Shown: positions 5,809 through 14,207 of the stretch, piece by piece
Numbering within the stretch: position 1 is the stretch's first letter
Layout: every line of letters begins with the position of its first letter
From: Bacillota bacterium
GTDB taxonomy: Bacteria > Bacillota > Sulfobacillia > Sulfobacillales > Sulfobacillaceae
DNA: 18,247 nt
Direction: 5' to 3'
Assembly (NCBI GenBank): GCA_023488565.1
Contig: JAMDDZ010000089.1
Coordinates: 1-18,247, forward strand
Notes under the pieces: model-generated
Database searches by the model: none
What the model saw: the letters and a program-made list of their open reading frames with translations, nothing else
What the model was told of the DNA's origin: nothing
Made by a program: the position numbers and the translations under genes

Positions 5809-7596
5809 CTATCGCAAGTCCCGCGTTCCGCCTTGTTGCAGCAAATACATTTTGTGATACAAGCCCCCGAGAGTCAGAAGCTCTTGATGTGAGCCGCGTT
5901 CGACAATTTCCCCATGATGCAATACTAAGATAAGGTCGGCGTCTTGAATCGTTGATAGTCGATGGGCGATGGCTATGGTGGTACGGCCATGGCGCATTTT
6001 TTGCAGAGCCATTTGAATGGCATCTTCAGTTTCGGTATCCACACTAGCGGTGGCTTCATCAAGTACCAAAATGGTGGGATCGGTGACCATAGTGCGAGCA
6101 AACGAGACGAGTTGCCGTTGACCAGTCGACAACGTGGCTCCACGCTCCCCAATTGGAGAATGATAACCTTCTGGCAAGCGGCGGATGAAGGTATCGGCTT
6201 GCACAAACTGTGCTGCCGCCTCTACCTGAGCGTCCGTTATCTCTTCGTTGCCGAGTCGAATATTGGATGCGATATCGCCCACAAATAAAAAGGGATCTTG
6301 CAACACCAGCCCAATCTTGGATCGCAATTCTTTGTCTGAAAAAGTTTTTAAGTCTGCATCGTCTATGAGGATGCGCCCGTGTTTCACCGGGTAAAAGCGC
6401 ATGAGCAAATTAACAATTGAGCTTTTTCCGCTGCCGGTATGACCGACAATAGCTACGGTTTTCCCAGGTTCGGCAGTAAAGCTGATGTGTTTTAGCACTT
6501 CCGTGACGCCATCGTAGGAAAAAGAGACATCATCGAATGTTACTTGCCCTCTCCAAATCACCGGATCGTCTGTCCCCATAGGTTTTGGTGCTAAAAGGGG
6601 GTTATCCAGTATTTGAAACACACGTTCGGCCGAGACCATAGCCTGTTGAAAGAAGTTCATACGTTGCAGCATATTATTGACGGGTTCAAAAAACCGACTG
6701 AGATAGGTGACGAATGCGTAGAGCACGCCAATGTTGACGAAATGGGAAAAGGAGCGCTCGCCAAAATACCAGAGCACTAACATCAAGACTAAGAAGTAAA
6801 TGACATCCATCAAGGGACGCAGCAGGAGGCCGTTGATCTGGGTATTGCGAAAACGCGCTCGTCGGTAGGATTCGTTAATGTCGCCGAATTCTTTTTTTAG
6901 CCGTGGTTCCTGCCTCATAGACTGGATTACCGGCATACCCTGCAAGGATTCGTTGAGCTTAGCGTTTAACAGTGCCAGTCGTTGTCGCGATTGATGGAAC
7001 ACAGGGCTGCTGACCCGACGGTAGACCATCATGACGCCCACGATGACGGGAATCAGCGCCAAGCAGTAGGTTGCCAAACGGGAGTCCAGGGCAAACATTG
7101 CAATTAAAATGCCCGCTAGTACGGTGATGTTTTGAATGAACGTCGATAACACAGTCATAAACATGTCCAAAATGGCTTCGGTATCGTTGGTAATCCGGGA
7201 GACTAAGACACCCACCGGAGTCTGGTCAAAAAAAGACAGGGCCATTTCTTGAATTTTATCAAATAGTTCTACGCGCAGGGTTTGAATGATGTCTAGAGCT
7301 AACATTTGAAACAATAGCAGTTGAATAACGTTTAGTCCTGATGTGGCCACGACGAGGCCCATATACCCCACGGCCAGCGCGATCATCATGTTTTCCGGAA
7401 AGTGATGGGGGATAAGATATTGATCAATAAAAATCTTAATCAAAATCGGTTGGAACACATCTGTGGCTGTCGCAGCCAACAATATGGCCAGGGAAAGTGA
7501 CAGCTTGCCACGGTGTGGTAGCATGTATCGCAACAGGCGGGTAAAAATCCCACGGTTTCCGGAAGGTTGCGGGTAGGTAAGCAACTCTGCGTTCAT
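5809..7596 (-). CDS. Heterodimeric ABC exporter, catalytic-Glu subunit (YheH/BmrD-like)
   Basis: This is a half-transporter of 595 aa: a six-helix exporter TM domain (about 25-320) followed by a nucleotide-binding domain. Walker A is GHTGSGKS (385-392), the Q-loop is Gln433, the signature is LSTGQ (489-493, with Thr in place of Gly), Walker B plus catalytic Glu is ILVLDE (509-514), and the H-loop is His545. The canonical Glu with an altered signature is complementary to the partner gene, as in YheIH/BmrCD and TM287/288. It overlaps the upstream partner by 4 bp (ATGA), so the two are co-translated. It exports an unknown compound. Multidrug or lipid-linked substrates are common in the family. 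The 242 bp between its stop and the gene on its other side shows no clear terminator and no convincing gene. Confidence 0.93.
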   Translation of the reverse strand: MNAELLTYPQPSGNRGIFTRLLRYMLPHRGKLSLSLAILLAATATDVFQPILIKIFIDQYLIPHHFPENMMIALAVGYMGLVVATSGLNVIQLLLFQMLALDIIQTLRVELFDKIQEMALSFFDQTPVGVLVSRITNDTEAILDMFMTVLSTFIQNITVLAGILIAMFALDSRLATYCLALIPVIVGVMMVYRRVSSPVFHQSRQRLALLNAKLNESLQGMPVIQSMRQEPRLKKEFGDINESYRRARFRNTQINGLLLRPLMDVIYFLVLMLVLWYFGERSFSHFVNIGVLYAFVTYLSRFFEPVNNMLQRMNFFQQAMVSAERVFQILDNPLLAPKPMGTDDPVIWRGQVTFDDVSFSYDGVTEVLKHISFTAEPGKTVAIVGHTGSGKSSIVNLLMRFYPVKHGRILIDDADLKTFSDKELRSKIGLVLQDPFLFVGDIASNIRLGNEEITDAQVEAAAQFVQADTFIRRLPEGYHSPIGERGATLSTGQRQLVSFARTMVTDPTILVLDEATASVDTETEDAIQMALQKMRHGRTTIAIAHRLSTIQDADLILVLHHGEIVERGSHQELLTLGGLYHKMYLLQQGGTRDLR

Positions 7597-9350
7597 CGAC
7601 TGTCACCTCCTTGTTCCACCAACGATTCCAATTGCTGGCGTTGATACATTGTGTAATAGCGGTCTCTGCGGGCCAATAAGGTTTGGTGGGTACCGCGCTC
7701 CACAATTGTGCCTTGTTCTAAGACGATGATTTGATCTGCATGTTCCACTGCACTTAATCGATGGGTGGCAATCAGGGTGGTTCGTCCCACCCGATTTTTC
7801 TTAAGTTCGTCAAGAATTTGTGCTTCGGTTTTGGCATCTACTGCCGACAAGGTGTCATCCAGCAACAGAATTTCGGCATCTTGCAGCAGAGCCCGGGCAA
7901 TCGAAATGCGTTGTTTTTGCCCGCCTGACAAAGACACGCCCCGTTCGCCGACGACAGTGCGGTAACCATCGGGAAACCGCGTGATGTCCTGATGAATATC
8001 GGCAATTTTTGCGTAACGCTCTATTTCTTCTTGACTGGCATCAGGGTGGGCAAATGCTATATTTTCTGCAATTGTGGCCGAAAATAGGAAGTTGTCTTGG
8101 GGTGCGTAAGCCATTGCTTGGCGCAATCCCCTTAGGGTTATCTGATAAATGGAATGGCCGCCAATTTCAATATCCCCGTTAGCGACGTCAAATTCCCGTA
8201 ATAACAGGCGCATCAGGGTAGTTTTACCCGATCCGGTGCGACCGACAATGCCGAGCGTCGCTCCCTGGCGCACGGCTAATTGAATATCTTGCAAGGCTGT
8301 TGCGGGACTATCTGGATAGCTAAATTGTAGGACCTGATAACGAATATCCCCGCTAGGCACAATATCTTGGGCATCAGACCGATCTTTCACGTCTGGAGCG
8401 ATATTTAGCAAAGTGGTCACCCGATCATACGAAGCGCGCCCTCGTTCAACGATATTGAAGAGAAATCCAAAAGCTAACATAGGCCAAATCAGTTGACCCA
8501 AATAGAGGGTGAAAGTGGTCAACTGTCCAAGATTCAAGGTGTGGTGGACCACAAATACCGCACCTACGGCAATCGAGAGAAAGAATGAAAATCCAATGAT
8601 TACAGAAATGGTCGGATCAAACAGTGAATCAATGCGAGCCACCGCAACATTTTTAGCAACCACGTCACGAGATAATTGGACAAAATTCTTACGTTCCCAC
8701 GACTCTTGACCAAAAGCTCGCACTACGCGGACCCCGGAAATATACTCTTGTACCCTATCGTTAATGTCGGAAAATGCGGCCTGAGCCAGAGTAAAGCGAT
8801 CGTGCAACATCTTGCCGTAACGTGATACTGCATAGGCCATAATAGGCAATGGCAATAGCGAAATCACCGTCAATTTCCAACTGATGGTCAACACCATGGT
8901 GGCAATAACGACGGTGCCGGTGGTGATTGAATCCACCAGGGTCAAGACACCGTCGCCGGCAGTTTCCTGGATTGCCTGCACATCATTGGTTGAATGGGCC
9001 ATTAAATCCCCAATGCGTTGCTGATGATAAAATTGCGGCGACATTAAGGTAAAATGTTGATACAGGCGATTCCTTAAATCCGTTCCCAGTTGAATGGATC
9101 CCCCATACAACAGCACACGCCACCAGTAGCGGATGCCATAAGTCACTAAAGCTGTACCTAAAATGGCTGACAAAGCGTATACCAGATGTGCTTTTGTCAG
9201 TGTTCGGTTGGTGAGCTCATTGACGACAATTCCTACTACTTTGGGTGGAATCAATGTTAGTATAGCTACAATAATGAGAAGAACTATTCCGCCGAAATAT
9301 CGAGACCGATTTCGTTTAAAAAACCACATTAAATCCAAAAAAACGCGCAC
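7593..9350 (-). CDS. Heterodimeric ABC exporter, degenerate-site subunit (YheI/BmrC-like)
   Basis: This is a half-transporter of 585 aa, the same length as B. subtilis YheI. The TM domain spans about residues 15-310. The nucleotide-binding domain has Walker A GRTGSGKT (370-377), Gln418, a perfect LSGGQ (474-478), Walker B ILLLDD (494-499) with Asp499 in place of the catalytic Glu, and His530. In such dimers this subunit's LSGGQ completes the active ATP site with the partner's Walker motifs. Its own Walker B belongs to the degenerate site. Translation starts at GTG 9350 behind GAAAGGTAGG. It is the first gene of a two-gene operon, with the order yheI-yheH as in Bacillus. The substrate is unknown. 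Confidence 0.93.
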   Translation of the reverse strand: MRVFLDLMWFFKRNRSRYFGGIVLLIIVAILTLIPPKVVGIVVNELTNRTLTKAHLVYALSAILGTALVTYGIRYWWRVLLYGGSIQLGTDLRNRLYQHFTLMSPQFYHQQRIGDLMAHSTNDVQAIQETAGDGVLTLVDSITTGTVVIATMVLTISWKLTVISLLPLPIMAYAVSRYGKMLHDRFTLAQAAFSDINDRVQEYISGVRVVRAFGQESWERKNFVQLSRDVVAKNVAVARIDSLFDPTISVIIGFSFFLSIAVGAVFVVHHTLNLGQLTTFTLYLGQLIWPMLAFGFLFNIVERGRASYDRVTTLLNIAPDVKDRSDAQDIVPSGDIRYQVLQFSYPDSPATALQDIQLAVRQGATLGIVGRTGSGKTTLMRLLLREFDVANGDIEIGGHSIYQITLRGLRQAMAYAPQDNFLFSATIAENIAFAHPDASQEEIERYAKIADIHQDITRFPDGYRTVVGERGVSLSGGQKQRISIARALLQDAEILLLDDTLSAVDAKTEAQILDELKKNRVGRTTLIATHRLSAVEHADQIIVLEQGTIVERGTHQTLLARRDRYYTMYQRQQLESLVEQGGDSR

Positions 9351-9439
9351 AAATGCCTACCTTTCTTCCCTTGCATGCAAAGAGGGTTGCTGCGGCTAAA
9401 GGACGGACTCACCGTCGGATAAAGCAGCCCATAGGTCAT

Positions 9440-9456
9440 TATCCTAAAAGAGGATA
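9440..9456. promoter_or_regulatory. Perfect inverted repeat, operator candidate
   Basis: TATCCT, 5-nt spacer AAAAG, AGGATA. It lies in the 229-bp region between the divergent ABC operon and the glycosyltransferase gene, about 90 bp upstream of the ABC start. Its location and symmetry suit a repressor site. On the minus strand it also contains AGGATAAT, which looks like a -10 box. No regulator gene is adjacent. Confidence 0.35.
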
Positions 9457-9544
9457 GCACACATTGCATTTGTTTATCCAATAGGTTTCCGTTGCTCACT
9501 GAGGGCTGTTGTTTAATCCCATGCATTTGCGGTTCCTCTGACCC

Positions 9545-9573
9545 TTGGAGTTAAGCTTTGGGTTGGGTATGAT
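9545..9573 (+). promoter_or_regulatory. Promoter candidate of the glycosyltransferase gene
   Basis: TTGGAG (9545-9550), 17-bp spacer, TATGAT (9568-9573). The -10 matches the consensus at five of six positions. The predicted transcription start is 6-7 bp downstream, which falls on ATG 9580. No Shine-Dalgarno sequence precedes that ATG, so the mRNA may be leaderless. Confidence 0.5.
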
Positions 9574-9579
9574 GTCTTC

Positions 9580-10584
9580 ATGAACATGTCCATTGCTATG
9601 GCCACATATAATGGTTCCCGTTATCTTTTCGAACAACTGGAGAGTCTGGCTATTCAAGATCTTTTGCCCTGTGAGCTTGTGGTTTGCGATGACGGCTCCA
9701 GCGATGACACCGTGGCTTTGCTTCACGAGTTCCAAAATGTTTCTCCATTTCCTGTGCATATCTACCAAAATGCCAACAGGCTGGGCTATGTCGATAATTT
9801 TCTTAAAGCAGCCAGTCTTTGCCACGGTGACTATATCAGTTTCTGTGACCAAGACGATGTCTGGCGTGCAACCAAGCTAAAGCGCCTGGCGGGCCAATTT
9901 CGTCGCAATGGCGCAGTGTTGGGAATTCATCAGGCGATGGTGGTGCATAATGATTTATCACCAACAGATGCCCGTTTTCCTGTAATTGGGAAAACGGTTG
10001 TGGTTCCTGCTCAACGTCTTGGAGATGGCCCTTTAAAGAGCTTTCCCCTGGGGTTTGCTCTGACTGCTCACCGATCCGTGATAGCTCGCATTATTCCCCG
10101 GTTATCCGATTATCCGGAACGATTTAAGTTTTATTTTGGCCATGAAATGCCTATTTACTTAACAGCTAGGGCTATGGGACCCGTAGTTTACTTGAATGAA
10201 ACCCTTACATTATATCGACGTCATGAGCAAAACGTCACATCGGGCAAGGGAGTGCAACAGCAGTCTTCGTGGGCAGGATTGCAAAACAATTCGCAAGACT
10301 ATCTCGGGTTTGCGACCCATGCAGAAAGTCGAGCCGCATTTTTAGAGTGGATGGCCGGTGACGATAGAGACCCGGTAGCCGATTATTTTCGACTCAATGC
10401 TAAGGTCAGTAGCCGACTCGCGCGATTTATGACATCCCGCGCAGCCTACTATGAAATCATGGGGACGGCCACCCGGGTGCGCGCACTTTATCGTATGGTG
10501 TTGCAAGGCGCCTATCAGTCCCGACTAACTGGAGGTTTGGGTTTGAAGAGTTTGGGGAAGGATCTGTACTCCGTTTTTCGCTGA
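9580..10584 (+). CDS. Glycosyltransferase family 2 (rhamnosyltransferase-like)
   Basis: The 334-aa protein has the GT-A fold motifs of family 2. The N-terminus is SIAMATYNGSRYLFEQL, followed by CDDGSSDDT (36-44) for nucleotide binding and the metal-binding DxD as CDQDDVW (89-95). The sequence pattern is closest to the RfbF/rhamnosyltransferase type that adds a sugar in surface polysaccharide synthesis. The acceptor and donor cannot be told from sequence. The C-terminal 100 residues are less typical and Arg-rich. It is followed after 6 bp by a MurJ-like flippase, so the pair probably makes and translocates a lipid-linked glycan. ATG 9580 and ATG 9586 are both possible starts; neither has a ribosome binding site. 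Confidence 0.88.
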   Translation: MNMSIAMATYNGSRYLFEQLESLAIQDLLPCELVVCDDGSSDDTVALLHEFQNVSPFPVHIYQNANRLGYVDNFLKAASLCHGDYISFCDQDDVWRATKLKRLAGQFRRNGAVLGIHQAMVVHNDLSPTDARFPVIGKTVVVPAQRLGDGPLKSFPLGFALTAHRSVIARIIPRLSDYPERFKFYFGHEMPIYLTARAMGPVVYLNETLTLYRRHEQNVTSGKGVQQQSSWAGLQNNSQDYLGFATHAESRAAFLEWMAGDDRDPVADYFRLNAKVSSRLARFMTSRAAYYEIMGTATRVRALYRMVLQGAYQSRLTGGLGLKSLGKDLYSVFR

Positions 10585-10590
10585 ATCCTA

Positions 10591-12189
10591 TTGGCTTGGG
10601 AGGGGGAGCTATCACTGAGCGAACATCAGAAACCTAAGCGGGTACGGGCCAGCCTAAAGCGATCTGCGGGCATAGTATTTGTTTTCTCTTTATTGTCTAA
10701 GCTTGGTGGATTAATTAGACAGTTCGCCATGGCATTGATGTTTGGCACTAGTGCCGCGAACGATGCCTGGCTTATTGCCTCGGTCATCCCCAATTTATTT
10801 TTTGGATCTGTCAGTGGAGCCATCACCGTCACTACCGTGCCAATTTTGTCCGAAGCTGATGCCCAATATTCCCAAGAGTCCACGAATGTCTTCATAAGTC
10901 AGGCGTTGGTGGCGATTGGCATCATTACTCTTGTGCTCAATATCGTTGCCGAAATATTTGCGCCGTTGATAACACGACTGGTGGCGCCGGGATTTAGAGG
11001 GAACGAACTTCAACTGGCGATAACGATGGCGCGCATTGTCATGCCGACTTTATGGATTCAAGCCTTGGCGGGATTTTTTAGTGGCATTTTGCAGCAACGT
11101 GAGCAATATTCTGCACCGGCAGCGATTCCAGTATTGATTAATATTGTGCGGATTCTGGGTATTGTGGTTTTAGGCCGCTTTATGGGGATAATCGGAGTGG
11201 CGGTAGGATTTACCGTGGGGACGGCATTGCAATTTACTCTGCTTATTGGTCCATTGAGGCGCGCTAAAATTCGCCTGAGGCCGACCCGACACCTTAATCA
11301 TCCTTTGCTTAAGAAAATGGGACGAATTTCCGTGCCCTATTTTGTTAATTCATCCGTTAATAGTGTGGAGATCATTGTTGACCGGGTTTTGTCCTCTTAC
11401 CTCGTGACGGGGAGCATTGCTGCAATTAACTATTCGTACACTCTGGTACAGGTGCCCTTAACGCTTTTGTTAGCGCCCATAACCACACCGTTGCTCACTC
11501 GTTTGTCGCAACAGTATAGCGACGATGATCTTGATGAATTCCGACACACCGCATTCCGTGGCATGGAGTTAACACTCTTTATATTAGCACCGGTAACTAT
11601 GTGGTTTATCACCCTGCGGATTCCCATTTTAGTGGTTTTGTTTCAACATGGTGCTTTCACCATCCGTTCGACCCAACTTACCGCTACCACTCTCTTGGCA
11701 TTCAGCCTAGGAATTCCGGGATTTGGCATGGTATTCTACTTAAGAAATCTGTTTTTCGCCTCTAAAGACACCAAAGTGCCCGCTCGTTACGGCATTATCG
11801 CGATTATGTGCAATATCGCCGGAGATCTTGTCTTAGTGCATGTGTGGCAAGCTGCCGGTTTGTCCCTGTCTACCAGCATTGCAAATTGGGTTAATGCCAC
11901 ATTAATGATGATGCATTTGTCGAAGACAAACGTGCTGAAATACAGTCAGTTCAAGAAGACTCTGTCTCCAATATTGCTTGCATCAATGGGCATGCTTGCG
12001 ACTTGGGCAATTGTTCGTCTGGCAATATCTCCGCTCCATCTTCGATTGTTGGGTGAATTAAGTTGGGCAGCAGTCAACCTGGTGCTATCCGGCATCGTGT
12101 ACGTGTTCATTTTACGGCGTTATAACAACGAGATGCTTGATTGGCTGGAAACCCTGATTAAAAAGCGACTGGTCTCATGGAACCGCTAG
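10591..12189 (+). CDS. MurJ/MviN-like lipid-linked oligosaccharide flippase
   Basis: This 532-aa, highly hydrophobic protein shows about 14 TM segments in the usual MOP-superfamily pattern. The N-terminal block SKLGGLIRQFAMALMFG, then AANDAWLIASVIPNLFF, matches the MurJ/MviN family, including the conserved Arg in GLIR. The family flips lipid II or related undecaprenyl-linked glycans across the membrane. Pairing with a glycosyltransferase favours a surface-polysaccharide role over the housekeeping one. The start is uncertain. TTG 10591 gives the full frame but has no ribosome binding site. GGGAGGGGGAG (10598-10608) is ideally placed for CTG 10615, which would remove eight residues. Coupling to the upstream gene is likely. 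It ends just before a strong hairpin. Confidence 0.88.
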   Translation: MAWEGELSLSEHQKPKRVRASLKRSAGIVFVFSLLSKLGGLIRQFAMALMFGTSAANDAWLIASVIPNLFFGSVSGAITVTTVPILSEADAQYSQESTNVFISQALVAIGIITLVLNIVAEIFAPLITRLVAPGFRGNELQLAITMARIVMPTLWIQALAGFFSGILQQREQYSAPAAIPVLINIVRILGIVVLGRFMGIIGVAVGFTVGTALQFTLLIGPLRRAKIRLRPTRHLNHPLLKKMGRISVPYFVNSSVNSVEIIVDRVLSSYLVTGSIAAINYSYTLVQVPLTLLLAPITTPLLTRLSQQYSDDDLDEFRHTAFRGMELTLFILAPVTMWFITLRIPILVVLFQHGAFTIRSTQLTATTLLAFSLGIPGFGMVFYLRNLFFASKDTKVPARYGIIAIMCNIAGDLVLVHVWQAAGLSLSTSIANWVNATLMMMHLSKTNVLKYSQFKKTLSPILLASMGMLATWAIVRLAISPLHLRLLGELSWAAVNLVLSGIVYVFILRRYNNEMLDWLETLIKKRLVSWNR

Positions 12190-12210
12190 GGTCTCGCGTT
12201 CATTCACAAA

Positions 12211-12243
12211 GACCGTTCGCGAAATACCATCTGGCGAACGGTC
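12211..12243. terminator. Hairpin terminator between convergent genes
   Basis: GACCGTTCGC (12211-12220) pairs perfectly with GCGAACGGTC (12234-12243), giving a 10-bp stem and a 13-nt loop. It is flanked by AAA on the left and cttctt on the right, so it could act in both directions. It lies between the stops of the flippase gene (+) and the M61 peptidase gene (-). The T run is short, so efficiency is uncertain. Confidence 0.75.
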
Positions 12244-12270
12244 CTTCTTGAGAAAGCCAGTAAGCTACTA

Positions 12271-14070
12271 TTAGATGGATTCTTTCTGCGGTGGTGGAAA
12301 TGGCGCCTTTAACCAGGACTCGAAACAAGCCCCTTGTGCTTGTGTAGGTTCGACAATAGGCTTTATCTCTATTTTATCGTAGGGAGCTTCTGCGAGAATC
12401 ACGGGAACCGTGACGAGATGACCACGTCGAAACACACTCACATTGACGGTATCACCGGGATGATAATTAATCTCGACGCGTTTGGTAAGGTCCTCCGGTT
12501 TCTTGACCTGGTAACCGTCTAGCGCGATGACTTGGTCGTTGGCATAAAGTGATGCGGCAGCAGGACCATTGGTATATGAAGTGGAAATCCTAATGGCATC
12601 TCCCGTGGATTTGGCATCAATGCCTAGCCATGGTTTAGTAGCTACTGACTTCGCGCCCGGTTCCGCATCATCCGCCTCAGGATTTTTATAGCTGCGATGA
12701 ATTTCTAGTCCCGCGTAATCAAGGCTCATGGCCAGAGGAATTTCTTCAGTGCCGTTAACGTATCGGTCAAAAAACTCTTGAAACGAGCATTGCGCAACTT
12801 CTTCGACAGTTTCCTGGTAGACGTGTTCGGGAAATCCAATGCCATGGATTGCATATCGTTGATAAAGGAGCCGTAAAACATCATCCAGCGAATGTTCGTT
12901 GTTTGTCCGGTGCCGGATTTCCAAGTCCAGACAGGTTCCCACAAAGTCACCTTTAAGATAATAGGAAATGGTGCGGTTGCGTGAGTCTTCATCTGGTTTG
13001 TAAAGCTTGATCCAAGTGTCGAAGCTGGATTCTGCCAGACTTTGCACCAGTCGGCCGGGCTGCTTTTCGTAGGCTTTAAGATTGTCGGCCAGGGCGTCTA
13101 AATACTCTTTGACAGAAAATAGGTCTGCACGGCGCAGACTTAGGGCTGCATAATAGTCGGTAAACCCTTCCATAGCCCACAATAGATGGGTATACACTTC
13201 GTGGGAGTATTCAAAGGGCCCTAGCATATCAGGATGGATTCGCTTGACGTTCCACAAGTGGAAAAACTCATGGGACACCAACCCCAGCACTCGGCGGTAC
13301 TTCTTGCGAGGTTTAAAGGAGAATCGCTCCATTCCGCATGTTGTGGAGTTTAAATGTTCCAGACCACCGGTGCCGCGATCGGAGAGGTGCATGATAAATG
13401 TGTAATGGCGGTAGGGTAATTCGTGGAAAATATCTCTCTGCGTCTCGACTATTCTTTGAATATCGCGAGTAAATGCCTCGGCGTCCTCGTTGCCATGGCC
13501 CCACAAAGCCACTGTGTGGGGCTTGTCATCTACCGTAAATTCCAGACTGCGGTGCGTGCCGCATTCCACAGGTGAATCAATCAGCACGTCATAATTGGCT
13601 GCAACATATTGCCCGGGATAGGCAGGGTCGGGATCCAGTCCAGTGGCTACCTTCCATCCCGCAGGGTGCTCTATTTTCACTGTAATCGGCAGATTGCGAA
13701 ATTCATCTAGCCAGAAAAATAGTTGGGCTCCATTCCAGTAAGCATGACTTTCGTCAAGGTGACTGGTATCGACGCCGAGCTCATAGGCATAGACTTGGTA
13801 GCTGGCGGTGACTTCAGTCGACTCGGCAAAGGTCTCAAATTCCCAGGAATTTTTGCTGTGATGATGAAGAGTTAGCTCAGCATCGTAAGATTTGAGTTTG
13901 AGATCAAAGACATGGCGTGCAAAGTCTTGGATTTCATAGGCGCCAGGGGTCCATACTGGCAAAGTTAATGTATGCCGTCCTTTGGGCAATTGTGAAATAT
14001 GTAGGCTCACATGGTAAACATGATAACCGGGCTCAACAAAATTAACCGTAAAGTGCAGTTGCGGTGCCAA
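12271..14070 (-). CDS. M61 family peptidase (glycyl aminopeptidase type) with PDZ domain
   Basis: The 599-aa protein has the M61 layout: an N-terminal beta-rich domain (about 1-180) with VWTPGAYEIQDFARHV, a thermolysin-like catalytic domain, and a C-terminal PDZ domain. Zinc ligands are in SHEFFHLW (HExxH at 267-271), with the third ligand Glu301 in LWAMEGFTDYY. The PDZ section (about 480-560) has PWLGI and YANDQVIALDGYQV. Known members cleave N-terminal Gly/Ala or act as endopeptidases. No signal peptide is visible. Translation starts at TTG 14070, clearly set by AAGGAGG seven nt upstream. The gene is 137 bp downstream of the nitrilase-family gene, with a hairpin between, so it is probably transcribed separately at least in part. 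Confidence 0.93.
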   Translation of the reverse strand: MAPQLHFTVNFVEPGYHVYHVSLHISQLPKGRHTLTLPVWTPGAYEIQDFARHVFDLKLKSYDAELTLHHHSKNSWEFETFAESTEVTASYQVYAYELGVDTSHLDESHAYWNGAQLFFWLDEFRNLPITVKIEHPAGWKVATGLDPDPAYPGQYVAANYDVLIDSPVECGTHRSLEFTVDDKPHTVALWGHGNEDAEAFTRDIQRIVETQRDIFHELPYRHYTFIMHLSDRGTGGLEHLNSTTCGMERFSFKPRKKYRRVLGLVSHEFFHLWNVKRIHPDMLGPFEYSHEVYTHLLWAMEGFTDYYAALSLRRADLFSVKEYLDALADNLKAYEKQPGRLVQSLAESSFDTWIKLYKPDEDSRNRTISYYLKGDFVGTCLDLEIRHRTNNEHSLDDVLRLLYQRYAIHGIGFPEHVYQETVEEVAQCSFQEFFDRYVNGTEEIPLAMSLDYAGLEIHRSYKNPEADDAEPGAKSVATKPWLGIDAKSTGDAIRISTSYTNGPAAASLYANDQVIALDGYQVKKPEDLTKRVEINYHPGDTVNVSVFRRGHLVTVPVILAEAPYDKIEIKPIVEPTQAQGACFESWLKAPFPPPQKESI

Positions 14071-14161
14071 TTGGACGCCTCCTTAAAAGATCCCTCGGTA
14101 ACGTGTTTAGCATATCCCAAAACTTGCAAACAAGCACGATGGGCCTCTCAAAAGGCAACGA

Positions 14162-14190
14162 TGCCCCTTTACTCCTGGCGTAAGGGGGCA
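14162..14190 (-). terminator. Hairpin after the nitrilase-family gene
   Basis: On the minus strand, TGCCCC-c-TTAC pairs with GTAA-a-GGGGCA: 10 bp with one mismatch and a 7-nt loop. CCTTTT follows a few bases later. It lies in the 137-bp gap between the nitrilase-family gene and the M61 gene, so it may stop or reduce read-through. Confidence 0.5.
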
Positions 14191-14207
14191 CTGGCAGCAG
14201 ATGGAGA

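Noticed and set aside
5589..5933. Plus-strand 114-aa frame
   Set aside because: Its 3' part is the reverse of the ABC transporter end. Only the 5' part may belong to a broken gene, reported as a finding.
9371..9380. TTGCATGCAA palindrome as an operator
   Set aside because: A 10-bp AT/GC palindrome is expected by chance and has no second copy in a similar position, so it is noted only in context.
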